This document shows positions 51,977 through 61,795 of a DNA stretch of 64,000 nucleotides, piece after piece (position 1 is the stretch's first letter; each line of letters starts with the position of its first letter). The notes beneath the pieces were generated by a model. That model saw only the letters and a program-made list of their open reading frames with translations, searched no databases and was not told the origin of the DNA. Where the stretch lies: positions 124,001 to 188,000 of the forward strand of contig NZ_FODD01000007.1 of the NCBI RefSeq assembly GCF_900110255.1. The letters run 5' to 3'. Origin of the DNA: Actinacidiphila rubida (GTDB taxonomy: Bacteria > Actinomycetota > Actinomycetes > Streptomycetales > Streptomycetaceae). The position numbers and the translations under genes were made by a program.

Positions 51977-53355
51977 CCGGTACGGCCGCGCCGGAGCACC
52001 GGCCGGGCATGCGGTGGGCGCTGATCCGGGTGTCGCTGGCGGTCACCGCCATGGTCGTCATCGCCTTCGCCGTGCCGCTCGGGCTCGTGGTCAAGGAGCT
52101 GGCCCGCGACCGGGCGCTCACCAACGCGGAACGGCAGGCCGCGGCGGTCGCACCGGCGCTCGCGATCACCACCGACCGCACGCAGCTCGCCTGGGCACTG
52201 GCCACCACCCAGGCCGGCGCGGAGGACCGGATCGCGGTCACCGTGCCCGCGACGGCGGGCAGTCCGGCGGTCGACCTCGGCCGCCACCGGGCGCCGCGCG
52301 CCGACCTGGCCACGGCCTCCGCGCAGGGCCGCGCCGCGACGGTCCGGGTGCCCGGCGGGTACGCGCTGCTGCGGCCGACCGCGGTCGGCTCCGGCACGGT
52401 CGCGGTCGTCGAGGTGTTCGTGCCGGTGGGCGACGTCACCCGCGGGGTGGCCGGGGCGTGGCTGGTGCTCGCCGGGGTCGGTGTCGCGCTGTTGATCGTG
52501 TCGGTGGCGATCGCCGACCGGCTCGGCGCCCGCATGATCAAGCCGGCGGTGCGGCTGGCCGGCGCGGCGCACCGGCTCGGCGAGGGCGACCTCGCGGTCC
52601 GCGTCCCCGAGGACGGGCCCGGCGAACTGCGGGCGGCGGCCGCGGCGTTCAACGCGATGGCCGACCGGGTGGTGCAGCTCCTCGCCGGCGAGCGGGAGCT
52701 GGCCGCCGATCTGTCGCACCGGCTGCGGACCCCGCTGACGGTGCTGCGGCTCAACACCGCGTCCCTCGGCGACGGCCCGGCCGCCGACCAGACGCGGGCC
52801 GCGGTCGCGCAGCTGGAGCGGGAGGTCGACCAGGTCATCCGCACCGCACGGGAGCACCGCACGCCGTCGGCGCTGCCCGCCGGCTGCGACGCGGCGGAGG
52901 TGATCCGCGAGCGGATGGCCTTCTGGTCCGCGCTCGCCGAGGACGAGCGGCGCGAGGTGCGGACCGCGGGCGCGGACCGGCCGGCGAGGGTGCCGGTGGC
53001 GCGGACGGAGCTGGTGGCGGCGCTGGACGCGATGCTCGGCAACGTGTTCCGGCACACCCCGGAGGGGACCGCGTTCGCGGTGGACGTGCACAGCTCCGAC
53101 GACGCGGTGATCGTGCTGGTGTCGGACGCCGGGCCGGGCGTCGCGGACCCCGCGGCGGCGGTGCGGCGCGGGCACGGCGACGGCGGGCAGGGGTCGACGG
53201 GGCTCGGCCTGGACATCGTCCGGCGCGTCGCAGAGTCCACCGGCGGGGACGTGGCGATCGGCCGCAGCGTGCTCGGGGGAGCGGAGATCCGTGTCTACCT
53301 CGCCCGCGCCGCCCTCGTCCCCTCCCCGCGCTCCCGCCCCACCCACCGCCGTTAG
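51973..53355 (+). CDS. Sensor histidine kinase
   Basis: 460 residues from GTG51973 (GTGA overlap with the regulator). Two membrane segments (about 15-38 and 160-183) enclose a roughly 120-residue external sensor with no recognised fold. A HAMP domain follows, then DHp with His249 (LSHRLRTPLTVLRL) and a HATPase domain (NVFRHTPEGTAF, VSDAGPGV, STGLGLDIVRRV). It autophosphorylates and passes phosphate to Asp52 of the partner. The signal is unknown. Confidence 0.92.
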   Translation: MTGTAAPEHRPGMRWALIRVSLAVTAMVVIAFAVPLGLVVKELARDRALTNAERQAAAVAPALAITTDRTQLAWALATTQAGAEDRIAVTVPATAGSPAVDLGRHRAPRADLATASAQGRAATVRVPGGYALLRPTAVGSGTVAVVEVFVPVGDVTRGVAGAWLVLAGVGVALLIVSVAIADRLGARMIKPAVRLAGAAHRLGEGDLAVRVPEDGPGELRAAAAAFNAMADRVVQLLAGERELAADLSHRLRTPLTVLRLNTASLGDGPAADQTRAAVAQLEREVDQVIRTAREHRTPSALPAGCDAAEVIRERMAFWSALAEDERREVRTAGADRPARVPVARTELVAALDAMLGNVFRHTPEGTAFAVDVHSSDDAVIVLVSDAGPGVADPAAAVRRGHGDGGQGSTGLGLDIVRRVAESTGGDVAIGRSVLGGAEIRVYLARAALVPSPRSRPTHRR

Positions 53356-53671
53356 CCGATCCGCCGGACGGCCCCTCTCCTCCCGCACCCCCACCCCGGG
53401 TCACGCCTTCGCCGTCCCGGCGGGGGCCGGCCTGTGCGGGCGGAGGGCCACCATCCGGGGTGTGGGGCTCCCTTGCGCTCGGCCGGCCGCGGGCGCGGGG
53501 CCGCGCGGGTGAGGCGAGACCCGGGCGGGGGATCACGTGTGGCGAGGGCCCGGCAGGGCTCATAGCTTCGAGGCGGCAGGCGCAGCCGACACCGCGCTGT
53601 GCCCTCTGACATCCACCGACCCCCGGCCCGAGGTGGCGTCACGGGGTCATCCTCGAAAGCGGGTTGCGCAC
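53356..53671. other. 316-bp intergenic region, no gene seen
   Basis: GC-rich spacer after the kinase. It contains G-runs near 53455-53530 and no convincing terminator, promoter or RNA. The beta-helix start has only a weak AAAGCGGG upstream. Confidence 0.4.
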
Positions 53672-54880
53672 ATGAGCATGCGTTTCGGGTCTCGGCGGCA
53701 GGGCCGCCTCGCGGGAGCGGGAGTGCTGGCGGCCGCCACCGCCGGCGCCGCACTGGTGGCGGCACCCACCGCCCACGCCGCGTCGGTCCACGTCGTCACC
53801 CCCGGGCAGTCGATCCAGCAGGCGGTCGACGCCTCGCGGCCGGGCGACATCGTCCAGATCATGCCGGGCACGTACCAGGAGAGCGTCCTGGTCAACGTCC
53901 CGCGCCTGACGATCCAGGGCGCCGGCGCGCAGCGGGTGATCCTCAAGCCGCCGGCCGCCGCCACCGCGCAGGGCGGCGCGCCCAAGGCGTCCACCCCCGA
54001 CACCCCCTCCACCGCCGGCGCCGCCTCCACCCCCGACACCCCCTCCACCGCGGACAACGCCGCCGACGTCACCCCCGCGACCACCGCCAACCCGTGTTTC
54101 ACGACCGGCACCGGCATCTGCGTGGCCGGTACCGAGGGGCACCGCCTCAAGGGCGTCCGCATCCAGGGCCTGACCGTCACCGGCTTCGCGACCTACGGCG
54201 TGGCCGCCACCGAGACCGACCACCTGGTCGTCGCCGGTGTGAACGCCTCCGGCAACAAGCTGTACGGCATCGGCGAGCAGAAGTCGGTGCGCGCGGTGTT
54301 CGTCCGCAACCACGCCGCGGACAACGGCGAGGCCGGCATCTTCCTGGCCAACACCACGCAGGAGGAGGCCGGCGCCCTCGACCTGGACGGCGCCCGCGTC
54401 TCCGGCAACGTGCTGACCGGCAACACGATGGGCGTCGTGCTGCGCCGCGTGCGCGACATGGACGTGCTGCGCAACTCGGTGACCGGCAACTGCGCCGGGA
54501 TGTTCGTCATCGGCGACGAGAACACCCCGCGGGGCGGCGACCTGACGATCCGTGACAACGAGGTGTCCGCGAACACCAAGTACTGCGCGCCCAACAGCCA
54601 CCTGCCGTTCGTGCAGGGCGCGGGCATCGTGCTGACGGGCGTGGAGAACACCGTCGTGGAGCGCAACCGCATCGAGGGCAACGTCGGCACGTCGCAGATG
54701 TCCGGCGGCGTCGTCCTCTTCAAGAGCTTCGTCGGCGTCCCGAACACCGGCAACACCGTCCGCGACAACATGCTGTCCGGCAACGCCCCGGCCGACCTCG
54801 CCGACCGCGACACCGCGGGCAAGGACAACACCTTCACGGGCAACTCCTGCAGCATCTCGCAGCCCGCCGGCCGCTGCTGA
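53672..54880 (+). CDS. Secreted right-handed beta-helix (NosD/PbH1-type) protein
   Basis: 402 residues. A signal peptide (about 1-36, ending AHAAS) is followed by the typical opening VVTPGQSIQQAVDASRPGDIVQIMPGTYQESVLVNVPRLTIQGAG. Parallel-beta-helix repeats come next (VAGVNASGNKLYGIGEQKSVRAVFVRNHAADNGEAGIFLANT; NSVTGNCAGMFVIGD; NRIEGNVGTSQMSGGVVLF). A Thr/Pro/Asp-rich insert (about 108-140; STPDTPSTA repeated) interrupts the helix. This fold binds or cleaves polysaccharides, but the catalytic residues of pectate lyases are not evident, so binding is as likely as hydrolysis. ATG53678 is an alternative start. Confidence 0.84.
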   Translation: MSMRFGSRRQGRLAGAGVLAAATAGAALVAAPTAHAASVHVVTPGQSIQQAVDASRPGDIVQIMPGTYQESVLVNVPRLTIQGAGAQRVILKPPAAATAQGGAPKASTPDTPSTAGAASTPDTPSTADNAADVTPATTANPCFTTGTGICVAGTEGHRLKGVRIQGLTVTGFATYGVAATETDHLVVAGVNASGNKLYGIGEQKSVRAVFVRNHAADNGEAGIFLANTTQEEAGALDLDGARVSGNVLTGNTMGVVLRRVRDMDVLRNSVTGNCAGMFVIGDENTPRGGDLTIRDNEVSANTKYCAPNSHLPFVQGAGIVLTGVENTVVERNRIEGNVGTSQMSGGVVLFKSFVGVPNTGNTVRDNMLSGNAPADLADRDTAGKDNTFTGNSCSISQPAGRC

Positions 54881-54955
54881 CGGCCCGGCGCCACGAGAGC
54901 CCGACGTCCCACCGGCTCAGCAGTCCCCCCGATCCCCGAGTGAAAGGCGGCGCCC

Positions 54956-56056
54956 ATGACCACCGCGCCACCCAACCCGACCACCTCCCGGGCCCCGGCC
55001 GGCTCCGCCGCACAGGCGGCGCCCCCCGCGGCCGGGAACGCCCCCGACCCCCACGCCTCGATGCGGCTGCGCGAGATCGTCTTCGGCGCCGCCCCCGCCG
55101 CGGCCGTCCGCACCGCGGCCGGCCTGCAGCTGGCCGACGCCCTAGGCGAGACCCCCGCGACCGCGGAGGAACTGGCGAGCGCCACCGGCACCCAGCCGCG
55201 CGCCCTGCGCCGGCTGCTGCTGGCCCTGGCCAGCCACGGCGTGTTCGCCGAGACCGAGGACGGCAGGTTCGTCCACACCGACATGTCCCGGCTGCTCCGC
55301 GAGGACACCGCGGGCAGCCTGCGCCACATCGCCCTGTGGTGCACCGAGCCGTGGACGTGGCAGGCCTGGCCGCGCCTCGGCGATGCCGTGCGCACCGGGG
55401 AGGGCGTCTTCCCCGACCTGTACGGCAAGAGCTTCTTCGAGTACCTGCACAGCGAGGGCGGCGAGTCGGCCCGGGTGTTCGACCGGGCGATGTCGGCGTC
55501 CAGCCGGCAGGCGGCCCGCGACATGGCCGACTACGTCGACCTGACCGGCATCCGCAGCGTCGCGGACATCGGCGGCGGCCAGGGCCTGGTGCTGGCCGCG
55601 CTGCTGGAGGCGAACCCCACCGTGAGCGGCACCTTGCTGGACCTCCCGTCGGTGGTGGCCGGCGCCGACCCGCGGCTGCGGGACGGCGGCGCCCTCGCCG
55701 ACCGGGTCACGCTGGTGCCGGGCGACTGCCGGGACGCCATCCCGGTGCGCGCCGACCTGTACGTCATCAAGAACATCCTGGAGTGGGACGACGCCAGCAC
55801 CCGCGCGACGCTGGCGAACGTCGTGGCGGCGGCCGAGCCCGGCGCCCGGGTGCTGGTCATCGAGAACCTCGTCGACGACAGCCCGTCGATGAAGTTCACC
55901 ACGGCCATGGACCTGCTCCTGCTGCTCAACGTGGGAGGGGCGAAGCACACGATGCGCAGCCTGTCCACGCTGATGACCGAGGCCGGGCTGACCGTCGGCG
56001 AGATCCGCCCGGTCAACCCGTACCTGCACGCCTTCGAGTCGGTCGTCGCCAAGTAG
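54956..56056 (+). CDS. SAM-dependent O-methyltransferase beside pigment cluster
   Basis: 366 residues from ATG54956 (GAAAGG upstream). An N-terminal dimerisation winged helix (about 35-110; TAAGLQLADALGETPATAEELASATGTQPRALRRLLLALASHGVF) precedes the Rossmann-like catalytic domain. SAM motif I is SVADIGGGQGLVLAALLE; later come DLYVIKNILEWDD and VENLVDD-type segments. It is the plant COMT/aromatic-polyketide O-methyltransferase family. It converges with the spore-pigment operon across a 27-bp perfect hairpin, so it has its own promoter, but methylation of the pigment core is the natural guess (inference). Confidence 0.87.
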   Translation: MTTAPPNPTTSRAPAGSAAQAAPPAAGNAPDPHASMRLREIVFGAAPAAAVRTAAGLQLADALGETPATAEELASATGTQPRALRRLLLALASHGVFAETEDGRFVHTDMSRLLREDTAGSLRHIALWCTEPWTWQAWPRLGDAVRTGEGVFPDLYGKSFFEYLHSEGGESARVFDRAMSASSRQAARDMADYVDLTGIRSVADIGGGQGLVLAALLEANPTVSGTLLDLPSVVAGADPRLRDGGALADRVTLVPGDCRDAIPVRADLYVIKNILEWDDASTRATLANVVAAAEPGARVLVIENLVDDSPSMKFTTAMDLLLLLNVGGAKHTMRSLSTLMTEAGLTVGEIRPVNPYLHAFESVVAK

Positions 56057-56060
56057 CGCA

Positions 56061-56120
56061 CCGCGCACGGCAGTCCGCCCGTACCCCTTCCGGGGGGTAC
56101 GGGCGGACTGCCGTGCGCGG
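56061..56120. terminator. Very long perfect bidirectional terminator
   Basis: A perfect 27-bp stem (56061-56087 with 56094-56120) and six-base TTCCGG loop lie between the convergent methyltransferase and pigment-cyclase genes. No T-tract is present. This is the longest stem in the window. Confidence 0.85.
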
Positions 56121-56129
56121 ACGGCTCGC

Positions 56130-56151
56130 GGTCAGGTGCCGGTCAGGTGCC
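56130..56151. repeat. 11-bp tandem duplication at the cyclase stop codon
   Basis: GGTCAGGTGCC is present twice head to tail, so the cyclase's final codon and stop are duplicated just downstream. It is a simple slippage event with no effect on the protein. Confidence 0.75.
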
Positions 56152-56472
56152 GGAGCCGTCCCAGCGGTAGAACTCGCGGGCCATGGCGTCCTTGGGCTCG
56201 CGCCAGGTCGCCGGGTCGTACGCCTGCACGTACGCCTCCAGCGTGCGGCTGATGTCCCGGAACTGCGGGTGGTCCTTCATCCGCGCGACCTCCGGGCCCG
56301 GCGGGCGGTCGGCCTCGATCAGATGCAGGTACACGTCGCCGAACTGGAACAGGCTGCGGCCGGTGACGCCGATCAGGCCGGGCAGCTCGCCGCGGTCGGA
56401 CTCGGCGAAGGCCCGCGCGATGTCGTCGGCCGCCTCCGGCTTCATCCGGGCGACGATCAGCGAGCGGTGCAT
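56143..56472 (-). CDS. whiE-ORFVII: TcmI-type polyketide cyclase (spore pigment)
   Basis: 109 residues, the normal length for this ferredoxin-like-fold cyclase. It reads MHRSLIVARMKPEAADDIARAFAESDRGELPGLIGVTGRSLFQF and DHPQFRDISRTLEAYVQAYDP, with conserved His and Trp. It closes later rings of the aromatic polyketide. ATG56472 follows the upstream stop after three bases, and GGAGGGCC inside the upstream gene is the ribosome site. It is the last gene of the operon, as whiE ORFVII is in S. coelicolor. Confidence 0.9.
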   Translation of the reverse strand: MHRSLIVARMKPEAADDIARAFAESDRGELPGLIGVTGRSLFQFGDVYLHLIEADRPPGPEVARMKDHPQFRDISRTLEAYVQAYDPATWREPKDAMAREFYRWDGSGT

Positions 56473-56474
56473 CG

Positions 56475-57216
<742 letters not shown>

Positions 57217-57313
57217 CGTGCTTCTCCTTCTTTCGGGACCGCCGGGGGGATCTCCGGCGGTCACGGGACCACGGGCGCCCGTCCGTGAGCGGGGGCGGGC
57301 GCCCGTGCGGGGG

Positions 57314-58594
57314 TCAGCGCTCGTCGCCGTGGGCGCTTCGGAGCACCAGGGCCGAGTTGCAGCCCATCAGCCCGCGGCTGAGGACGAGCGCGGTGTGCAA
57401 GGAGGCGGTACGAGCCTCCCCGGTGACGACATCGAGGTCGTGCCGCACCCCGGTGACATTCGGGGTGGGGGGAACGACGCCGTGTTCCAGGGCCAGCACG
57501 GCTGTTGCGACGTCGAGCGCCGAGGAGGCGGAATAGGCGCGGCCGAAGCCGGTTTTCGGGGCGGTGACGGGAACCGTCGCGGCCCTCGGGCCGAGCGCGT
57601 CGGCGATCGCCAGCGCTTCGGCCTGGTCGGCCTCCGCGACGCCCATGGCGTCGGCGAAGACCACGTCCACCTCGCGAGCGGAGCACTGGGCCTCGTCCAG
57701 TGCGTCCCGGATGGCCCGGGCCAGTCCCTGACGGGACTGGCTCCAGCCGTCCGTGCCGGTGAAGTTGGAGGCGTGCCCGGCGATGACCGCCCGCGCCCTG
57801 GCCCCGCGCCGCCGCGCGGCCTCGGGGTCCTCCAGCACGAACATCGCACCGCCCTCGCCGGGCGCGAACCCGCAGGCGTCGGTGGTGAACGGCAGGTAGG
57901 CGTGCTGCGGATCGTCGGACAGGCTCAGTTCGGGGTAGCCCAGCTGGCACACCACCGAGTAGGGGGCGAGTGGCGCCTCGGTCGCGCCGACCACCACCGC
58001 GTCGGTGCCGCGGCGGATCGTGCGGGCCGCGTGGGCCAGCGCGTCCAGGCCGCCGGCCTCGTCGTTGGCCAGCACCCCGCACGGTCCGCGGAACCCGCCG
58101 CGGATCGATATCTGGCCGGTGCTGGCGGCGTAGAACCAGGCGATGGACTGGTAGGGGCCCACGAACGACGGGCCCTTGCCCCACAGCTGCTGCAGTTCGC
58201 CCTGGCCGAACTCGCCACCGCCGGAACCGGCCGCGGTCACCACGCCGATGCCGAAGGGGTTCTCCGGATCGGCCGTCAGCCGGGCGTCCTGCACGGCCAT
58301 CTCGGCGGCCGCCATGGCGAAGTGCGTGAAGCGGTCGGTCTGCACCAGGAAGCGGCCGTCGATCAGGGCCGACGGGTCGAACCCGTCGATCTCGCCGGCC
58401 ACCTTCAGCGGCAGGTGCGTGCAGCCGTCCCGGGTGACCGGGCCGAGCACCGACGTGCCCTGCTGCACGGCCTTCCAGAAGCGCTCCGTTCCCTGCCCGT
58501 TCGGCGCGACGACGCCGACGCCGGTGACCACCGGCGGCCGCGGCCGGCTGCGGGCGGAACGCGAGGGGGTGGATGCGGATATCGCCTGGCTCAT
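57314..58594 (-). CDS. whiE-ORFIV: Ketosynthase beta / chain-length factor (spore pigment)
   Basis: 426 residues from ATG58594, overlapping the KS-alpha stop by ATGA. The thiolase fold is complete ([76 protein letters not shown]). The active-site Cys of KS-alpha is replaced: the aligned segment reads [11 protein letters not shown], with Glu179 at that position instead of the Gln common in antibiotic CLFs. It pairs with KS-alpha and sets chain length, about 24 carbons for WhiE-type pigments (family knowledge). Confidence 0.92.
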   Translation of the reverse strand: MSQAISASTPSRSARSRPRPPVVTGVGVVAPNGQGTERFWKAVQQGTSVLGPVTRDGCTHLPLKVAGEIDGFDPSALIDGRFLVQTDRFTHFAMAAAEMAVQDARLTADPENPFGIGVVTAAGSGGGEFGQGELQQLWGKGPSFVGPYQSIAWFYAASTGQISIRGGFRGPCGVLANDEAGGLDALAHAARTIRRGTDAVVVGATEAPLAPYSVVCQLGYPELSLSDDPQHAYLPFTTDACGFAPGEGGAMFVLEDPEAARRRGARARAVIAGHASNFTGTDGWSQSRQGLARAIRDALDEAQCSAREVDVVFADAMGVAEADQAEALAIADALGPRAATVPVTAPKTGFGRAYSASSALDVATAVLALEHGVVPPTPNVTGVRHDLDVVTGEARTASLHTALVLSRGLMGCNSALVLRSAHGDER

Positions 58595-59859
58595 GACGTG
58601 CTCCTCTCCGGGTGCGCCAGCACCACCGCGGACTGGAAACCGCCGAAGCCGCTGCCGACCGACAGCACCGACCGCAGCGGTGCCTGGCGGGCCTCGCGCG
58701 GCACGTAGTCCAGGTCGCAGTCCGGGTCGGGCGTCTCGTAGTTGGCGGTCGGCGGGACCACGCCGTGCTTCAGCGCCAGCGCGCAGGCGGCGAGTTCGAT
58801 GGCACCGATGGCGCCGAGCGAGTGCCCGACCATCGACTTGATCGAGCTCATCGGCACCTTCCGGGCGTGCTCGCCGAGCGAGCGCTTGACCGCCGCGGTC
58901 TCGTGCCGGTCGTTCTGCTTGGTGCCGGATCCGTGGGCGTTGACGTAGTCCACGCCGTCGCGTTCGATCCTCGCCTCGGCCAGCGCGTGGTCGATGGCCT
59001 CGGACATCTCCCGGCCCTCGGCCGTCAGTCCGGTCATGTGGTACGCGTTGCCGTACGTGGCGAAGCCGCGCAGCTCGCAGTGGATGACCGCGCCCCTGGC
59101 GCGGGCGTGCTCCCACTCCTCCAGCAGCAGCACCGCCGCGCCCTCGCCGAGCACGAACCCGTCGCGGTCGGCGTCGAACGGCCGGGACGCGTGCGCGGGG
59201 TCGTCGTTCCGGGTGGAGGTCGCCTTGATGGCGTCGAAGCAGGCGACGGTGATGGGGGAGATGGGGGAGTCCGCGGCACCGGCCACGATCACGTCCGCCC
59301 GGCCCTCCTGGACCAGGTGGAACGCGTGGCCGACGGCGTCGAGCCCCGAGGTGCAGCCGGTGGACACCGTCTGCACCGGTCCGCGGGCGCCGAGGTCCTC
59401 GGCGACCTCGGAGGCCAGCGCGCTGGGCTGGAACGCCCGGTGCAGGTGCGCACCGGCCGGTTCGTGCGCCACGTCCCAGCGGCTGCCGCGCTCGCTGACC
59501 GCGACGTAGTCGTGCTCCAGGCGCGTGGTGCCGCCGACCGCGGAACCCAGCGACGTGCCGATCCGCCAGGGGTCCTCGGCGGCCAGGTCCAGCCCGCTGT
59601 CGCGTACCGCCTCGCGGGCCGCGGTCAGCGCGAACTGGACGTACCGGTCGGTGCGTTCGGCCAGCTCCTGGGATATCCCGGCGGACCGCGGGTCGAAGTC
59701 GCACTCGGCGGCTATCCGCGACCTGAACCCCTCGGGGTTGAACAGGGTGATCCCCCGGGTCGCGGTCCTGCCGGCGGTCAGCAGGTCCCAGAACGCCGGC
59801 ACGCCTATGCCGCCGGGGGCCACCACCCCGAGGCCGGTGACCGCCACCCGCCGGTTCAC
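58591..59859 (-). CDS. whiE-ORFIII: Ketosynthase alpha (spore pigment)
   Basis: 422 residues from GTG59859, overlapping the cupin stop by [21 protein letters not shown] opens the thiolase fold. Cys169 lies in [17 protein letters not shown]; the two histidines are in [15 protein letters not shown] and [15 protein letters not shown]. It catalyses decarboxylative Claisen condensations with malonyl-ACP as a heterodimer with the chain-length factor. Gene order cupin-KS-CLF-ACP is typical of whiE, sch and cur spore-pigment operons. Confidence 0.94.
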   Translation of the reverse strand: MNRRVAVTGLGVVAPGGIGVPAFWDLLTAGRTATRGITLFNPEGFRSRIAAECDFDPRSAGISQELAERTDRYVQFALTAAREAVRDSGLDLAAEDPWRIGTSLGSAVGGTTRLEHDYVAVSERGSRWDVAHEPAGAHLHRAFQPSALASEVAEDLGARGPVQTVSTGCTSGLDAVGHAFHLVQEGRADVIVAGAADSPISPITVACFDAIKATSTRNDDPAHASRPFDADRDGFVLGEGAAVLLLEEWEHARARGAVIHCELRGFATYGNAYHMTGLTAEGREMSEAIDHALAEARIERDGVDYVNAHGSGTKQNDRHETAAVKRSLGEHARKVPMSSIKSMVGHSLGAIGAIELAACALALKHGVVPPTANYETPDPDCDLDYVPREARQAPLRSVLSVGSGFGGFQSAVVLAHPERSTS

Positions 59860-60323
59860 GCGTGCGCTCCCGCCGGGTCGGGGGGAGCCGCGTGGACCGC
59901 GGTCGCCGCCCCGGCGGCACCGGCGGCCGCTGTGCACTGGCCGTCCTCCGTGTCCACGTGGCCGAGTTCCGGCCGCGGCGCCAGCGGGCCCAGGTGGAAG
60001 ACCATCCGCGCCTCGGTGGTGCCGACGTTGCGGAACCGGTGCCGCTGGTCGACCGGGATCATCAGGCCCTGGTCGGGGCGCAGCGCGTGGGTGACGCCGT
60101 CGAGGTCGACCTCCAGCTCGCCGCTGACCACGTACACGAACTCCTCGGAGTACGGGTGGTAGTGCTCGCCGATCCGGTCGCCGGGCTTGATGATCGCCAG
60201 GCCCATGAAGCCACTGGTGGCGCCGACCGACGTCGGGGTGAGGACGGCCCGCAGGTCACCGCCGCGGCGCGTGTTGGGACTGGTGTCGTCGAGGTGGACG
60301 ATACGTGCATTCCGGTCGGTCAT
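59856..60323 (-). CDS. whiE-ORFII: Cupin protein of spore-pigment operon
   Basis: 155 residues. A conserved cupin barrel ([44 protein letters not shown]) has the His-x-His...Glu...His metal set (HYHPYSEEF and the later HRF His). The Ala-rich tail from about 130 is disordered. WhiE ORFII/CurC/SchB proteins occur in every spore-pigment cluster; their exact chemistry is unsettled, and a role in cyclisation or oxygenation is suspected. Confidence 0.9.
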   Translation of the reverse strand: MTDRNARIVHLDDTSPNTRRGGDLRAVLTPTSVGATSGFMGLAIIKPGDRIGEHYHPYSEEFVYVVSGELEVDLDGVTHALRPDQGLMIPVDQRHRFRNVGTTEARMVFHLGPLAPRPELGHVDTEDGQCTAAAGAAGAATAVHAAPPDPAGAHA

Positions 60324-60363
60324 GACCGCTCCTCAAGGTGGTGGGTGGGGGTGCGCGGGACGG

Positions 60364-61467
60364 TCAGGCCTCGTGCGAGGACCGGTCGGTGACCAAATCC
60401 ATCCGCCGGCCGCCGCGGGCCAGGCCGTGCGGGTCGCCGGACTGCGCCTGGCCGTTGACGTCCAGCACGCGCACCAGCACGTCACCGCGCTGGAACACGG
60501 TGGCCGCGGCCAGCGCGTGGCTCGGGTCGATGCAGTCCGCCGCGTCGAGGCCGGCCAGCCGGCGCGCCTCGGCCGGACCCTGCTGGGCGTCGATCGGGTG
60601 CAGGTACGCCACCCTCGTGACGTCTCCGGGCTTCGGGTCGGACGTGGCGTGCTCGACCGCGGGCAGCGCCGCACGGGCGAAGAAGGCCCGGGCCGACGCG
60701 GGGTCGGTCAGGTCCCGGTCCTCCTCCAGATACGGGTTGATCGCCTCCTCCACGGCCCGCACCTCGGGCTGCTGGGCCACGTGGCGCAGCGCGTTGCCGA
60801 GGTCGCCGGTGACCTCCACCGCGCGCACCACCCGGTTGCCGTGCATGTACAGCGACGTCCGCAGCAGACGGGTGGTGTCGTCGACCTGCGCGCGCGGCGA
60901 CTCGTAGTCCGCCAGCAGCTTGGCCACCTTCTCCTCGCTGCCGGGCCTGACGGTGAAGGTGATCGCGTGCCGCACCACCCCGTTGGTGCACAGCGGCGGC
61001 GAGGCCAGCGGGTCGACGGCCGCCACCCGCTCGGCCACGGAGCCGGCTGCCTTCCCGGCGGCCTTCCCGGCGGTGGCCGCCCGGGCGGTCTTGCGGGGCT
61101 CGCCGAGCGCCGGGTCGGGCGTCTCCCGCGCGATGACGAACCGCAGCGAGGTGGTGTCGCGCACGCATCCGTGCAGCGGCTCGACCATCTTGCGGTGCGC
61201 GGCGCTCTCCACCCACTCCAGGAAGGGCTCGCTGCTCTCCCACTCCGAGGTGATCAGCCACTGCGAGGAGTTGCCCAGCGACTGGCACAGCTGGTCGCTG
61301 ATGTGGCCGGGCACCGCCGCCACCTGGTGGCGGATCTGCTCGTACGCCTTCAGGAACTGCTGCTCCTTGCCGTCGAGCACGTCCAGCAGCAGGACCACGC
61401 GCAGCCGGGTGGACTGCTCGGCCTCGGCGGGGGAGGGCGCGGTGCGCCGCTCGTCCAGAGTCGTCAC
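60364..61467 (-). CDS. whiE-ORFI: SchA/CurD-like protein, first gene of pigment operon
   Basis: 367 residues from GTG61467 (GAGAGGAAG upstream). An antibiotic-biosynthesis-monooxygenase-like ferredoxin fold (about 22-115; VVLLLDVLDGKEQQFLKAYEQIRHQVAAVPGHISDQLCQSL) is joined by an Ala/Lys linker to a SchA/CurD-type domain (about 180-367; HAITFTVRPGSEEKVAKLLADYESPRAQVDDTTRLLRTSLYMHGNRVVRAVEVTGDLG). Members are found only in spore-pigment and related clusters and may oxidise or bind the polyketide. A 40-bp gap precedes the cupin gene. Confidence 0.87.
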   Translation of the reverse strand: MTTLDERRTAPSPAEAEQSTRLRVVLLLDVLDGKEQQFLKAYEQIRHQVAAVPGHISDQLCQSLGNSSQWLITSEWESSEPFLEWVESAAHRKMVEPLHGCVRDTTSLRFVIARETPDPALGEPRKTARAATAGKAAGKAAGSVAERVAAVDPLASPPLCTNGVVRHAITFTVRPGSEEKVAKLLADYESPRAQVDDTTRLLRTSLYMHGNRVVRAVEVTGDLGNALRHVAQQPEVRAVEEAINPYLEEDRDLTDPASARAFFARAALPAVEHATSDPKPGDVTRVAYLHPIDAQQGPAEARRLAGLDAADCIDPSHALAAATVFQRGDVLVRVLDVNGQAQSGDPHGLARGGRRMDLVTDRSSHEA

Positions 61468-61795
61468 GGAGTCTTCCTCTCGGAGAGTGTGCGGGGCGGC
61501 CCGGCCCCCGCCGGTGCGGGCGGCCGCCGGTGACGTGGCGGCGGACGGAGTCCGGCCGCCTGCAACCGGCCTTGCCCTCTGCATATGCGAGCGGCTCGAC
61601 CGACTAACGTCACTCTCACGTGAAGCGGCTCATCCCGCACGGCGCGTGAGGCGGGCGAGTGAAGACCCGGGCAACGTGCTCCGGGCCGCGGGCCCGCAGG
61701 GAAGGGAGCAGGAGCAGGCCGACCGGCGTGGCCGCAGACCGCGGCACTCCACCCGGGCGGCCGTCACCCGTCCCACTCCCCACGGGAGAGACCAC
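61468..61795. promoter_or_regulatory. 328-bp divergent promoter region of the pigment cluster
   Basis: This gap separates the pigment operon from the hydroxylase gene and must hold both promoters, as in whiE of S. coelicolor. An AT-richer core at about 61570-61625 (TGCATATGCG, CGACTAACGTCACTCTCACGTGAAG) is the likely site. A developmental sigma factor and WhiB/BldD-type regulators are expected from whiE knowledge but their boxes are not clearly readable. Confidence 0.55.

Noticed and set aside
57314-59920. An 868-codon frame suggesting a KS-CLF fusion
   Set aside because: The part upstream of 58594 is an out-of-frame reading of KS-alpha. CLF has its own ATG with ATGA overlap, so two separate proteins are made.
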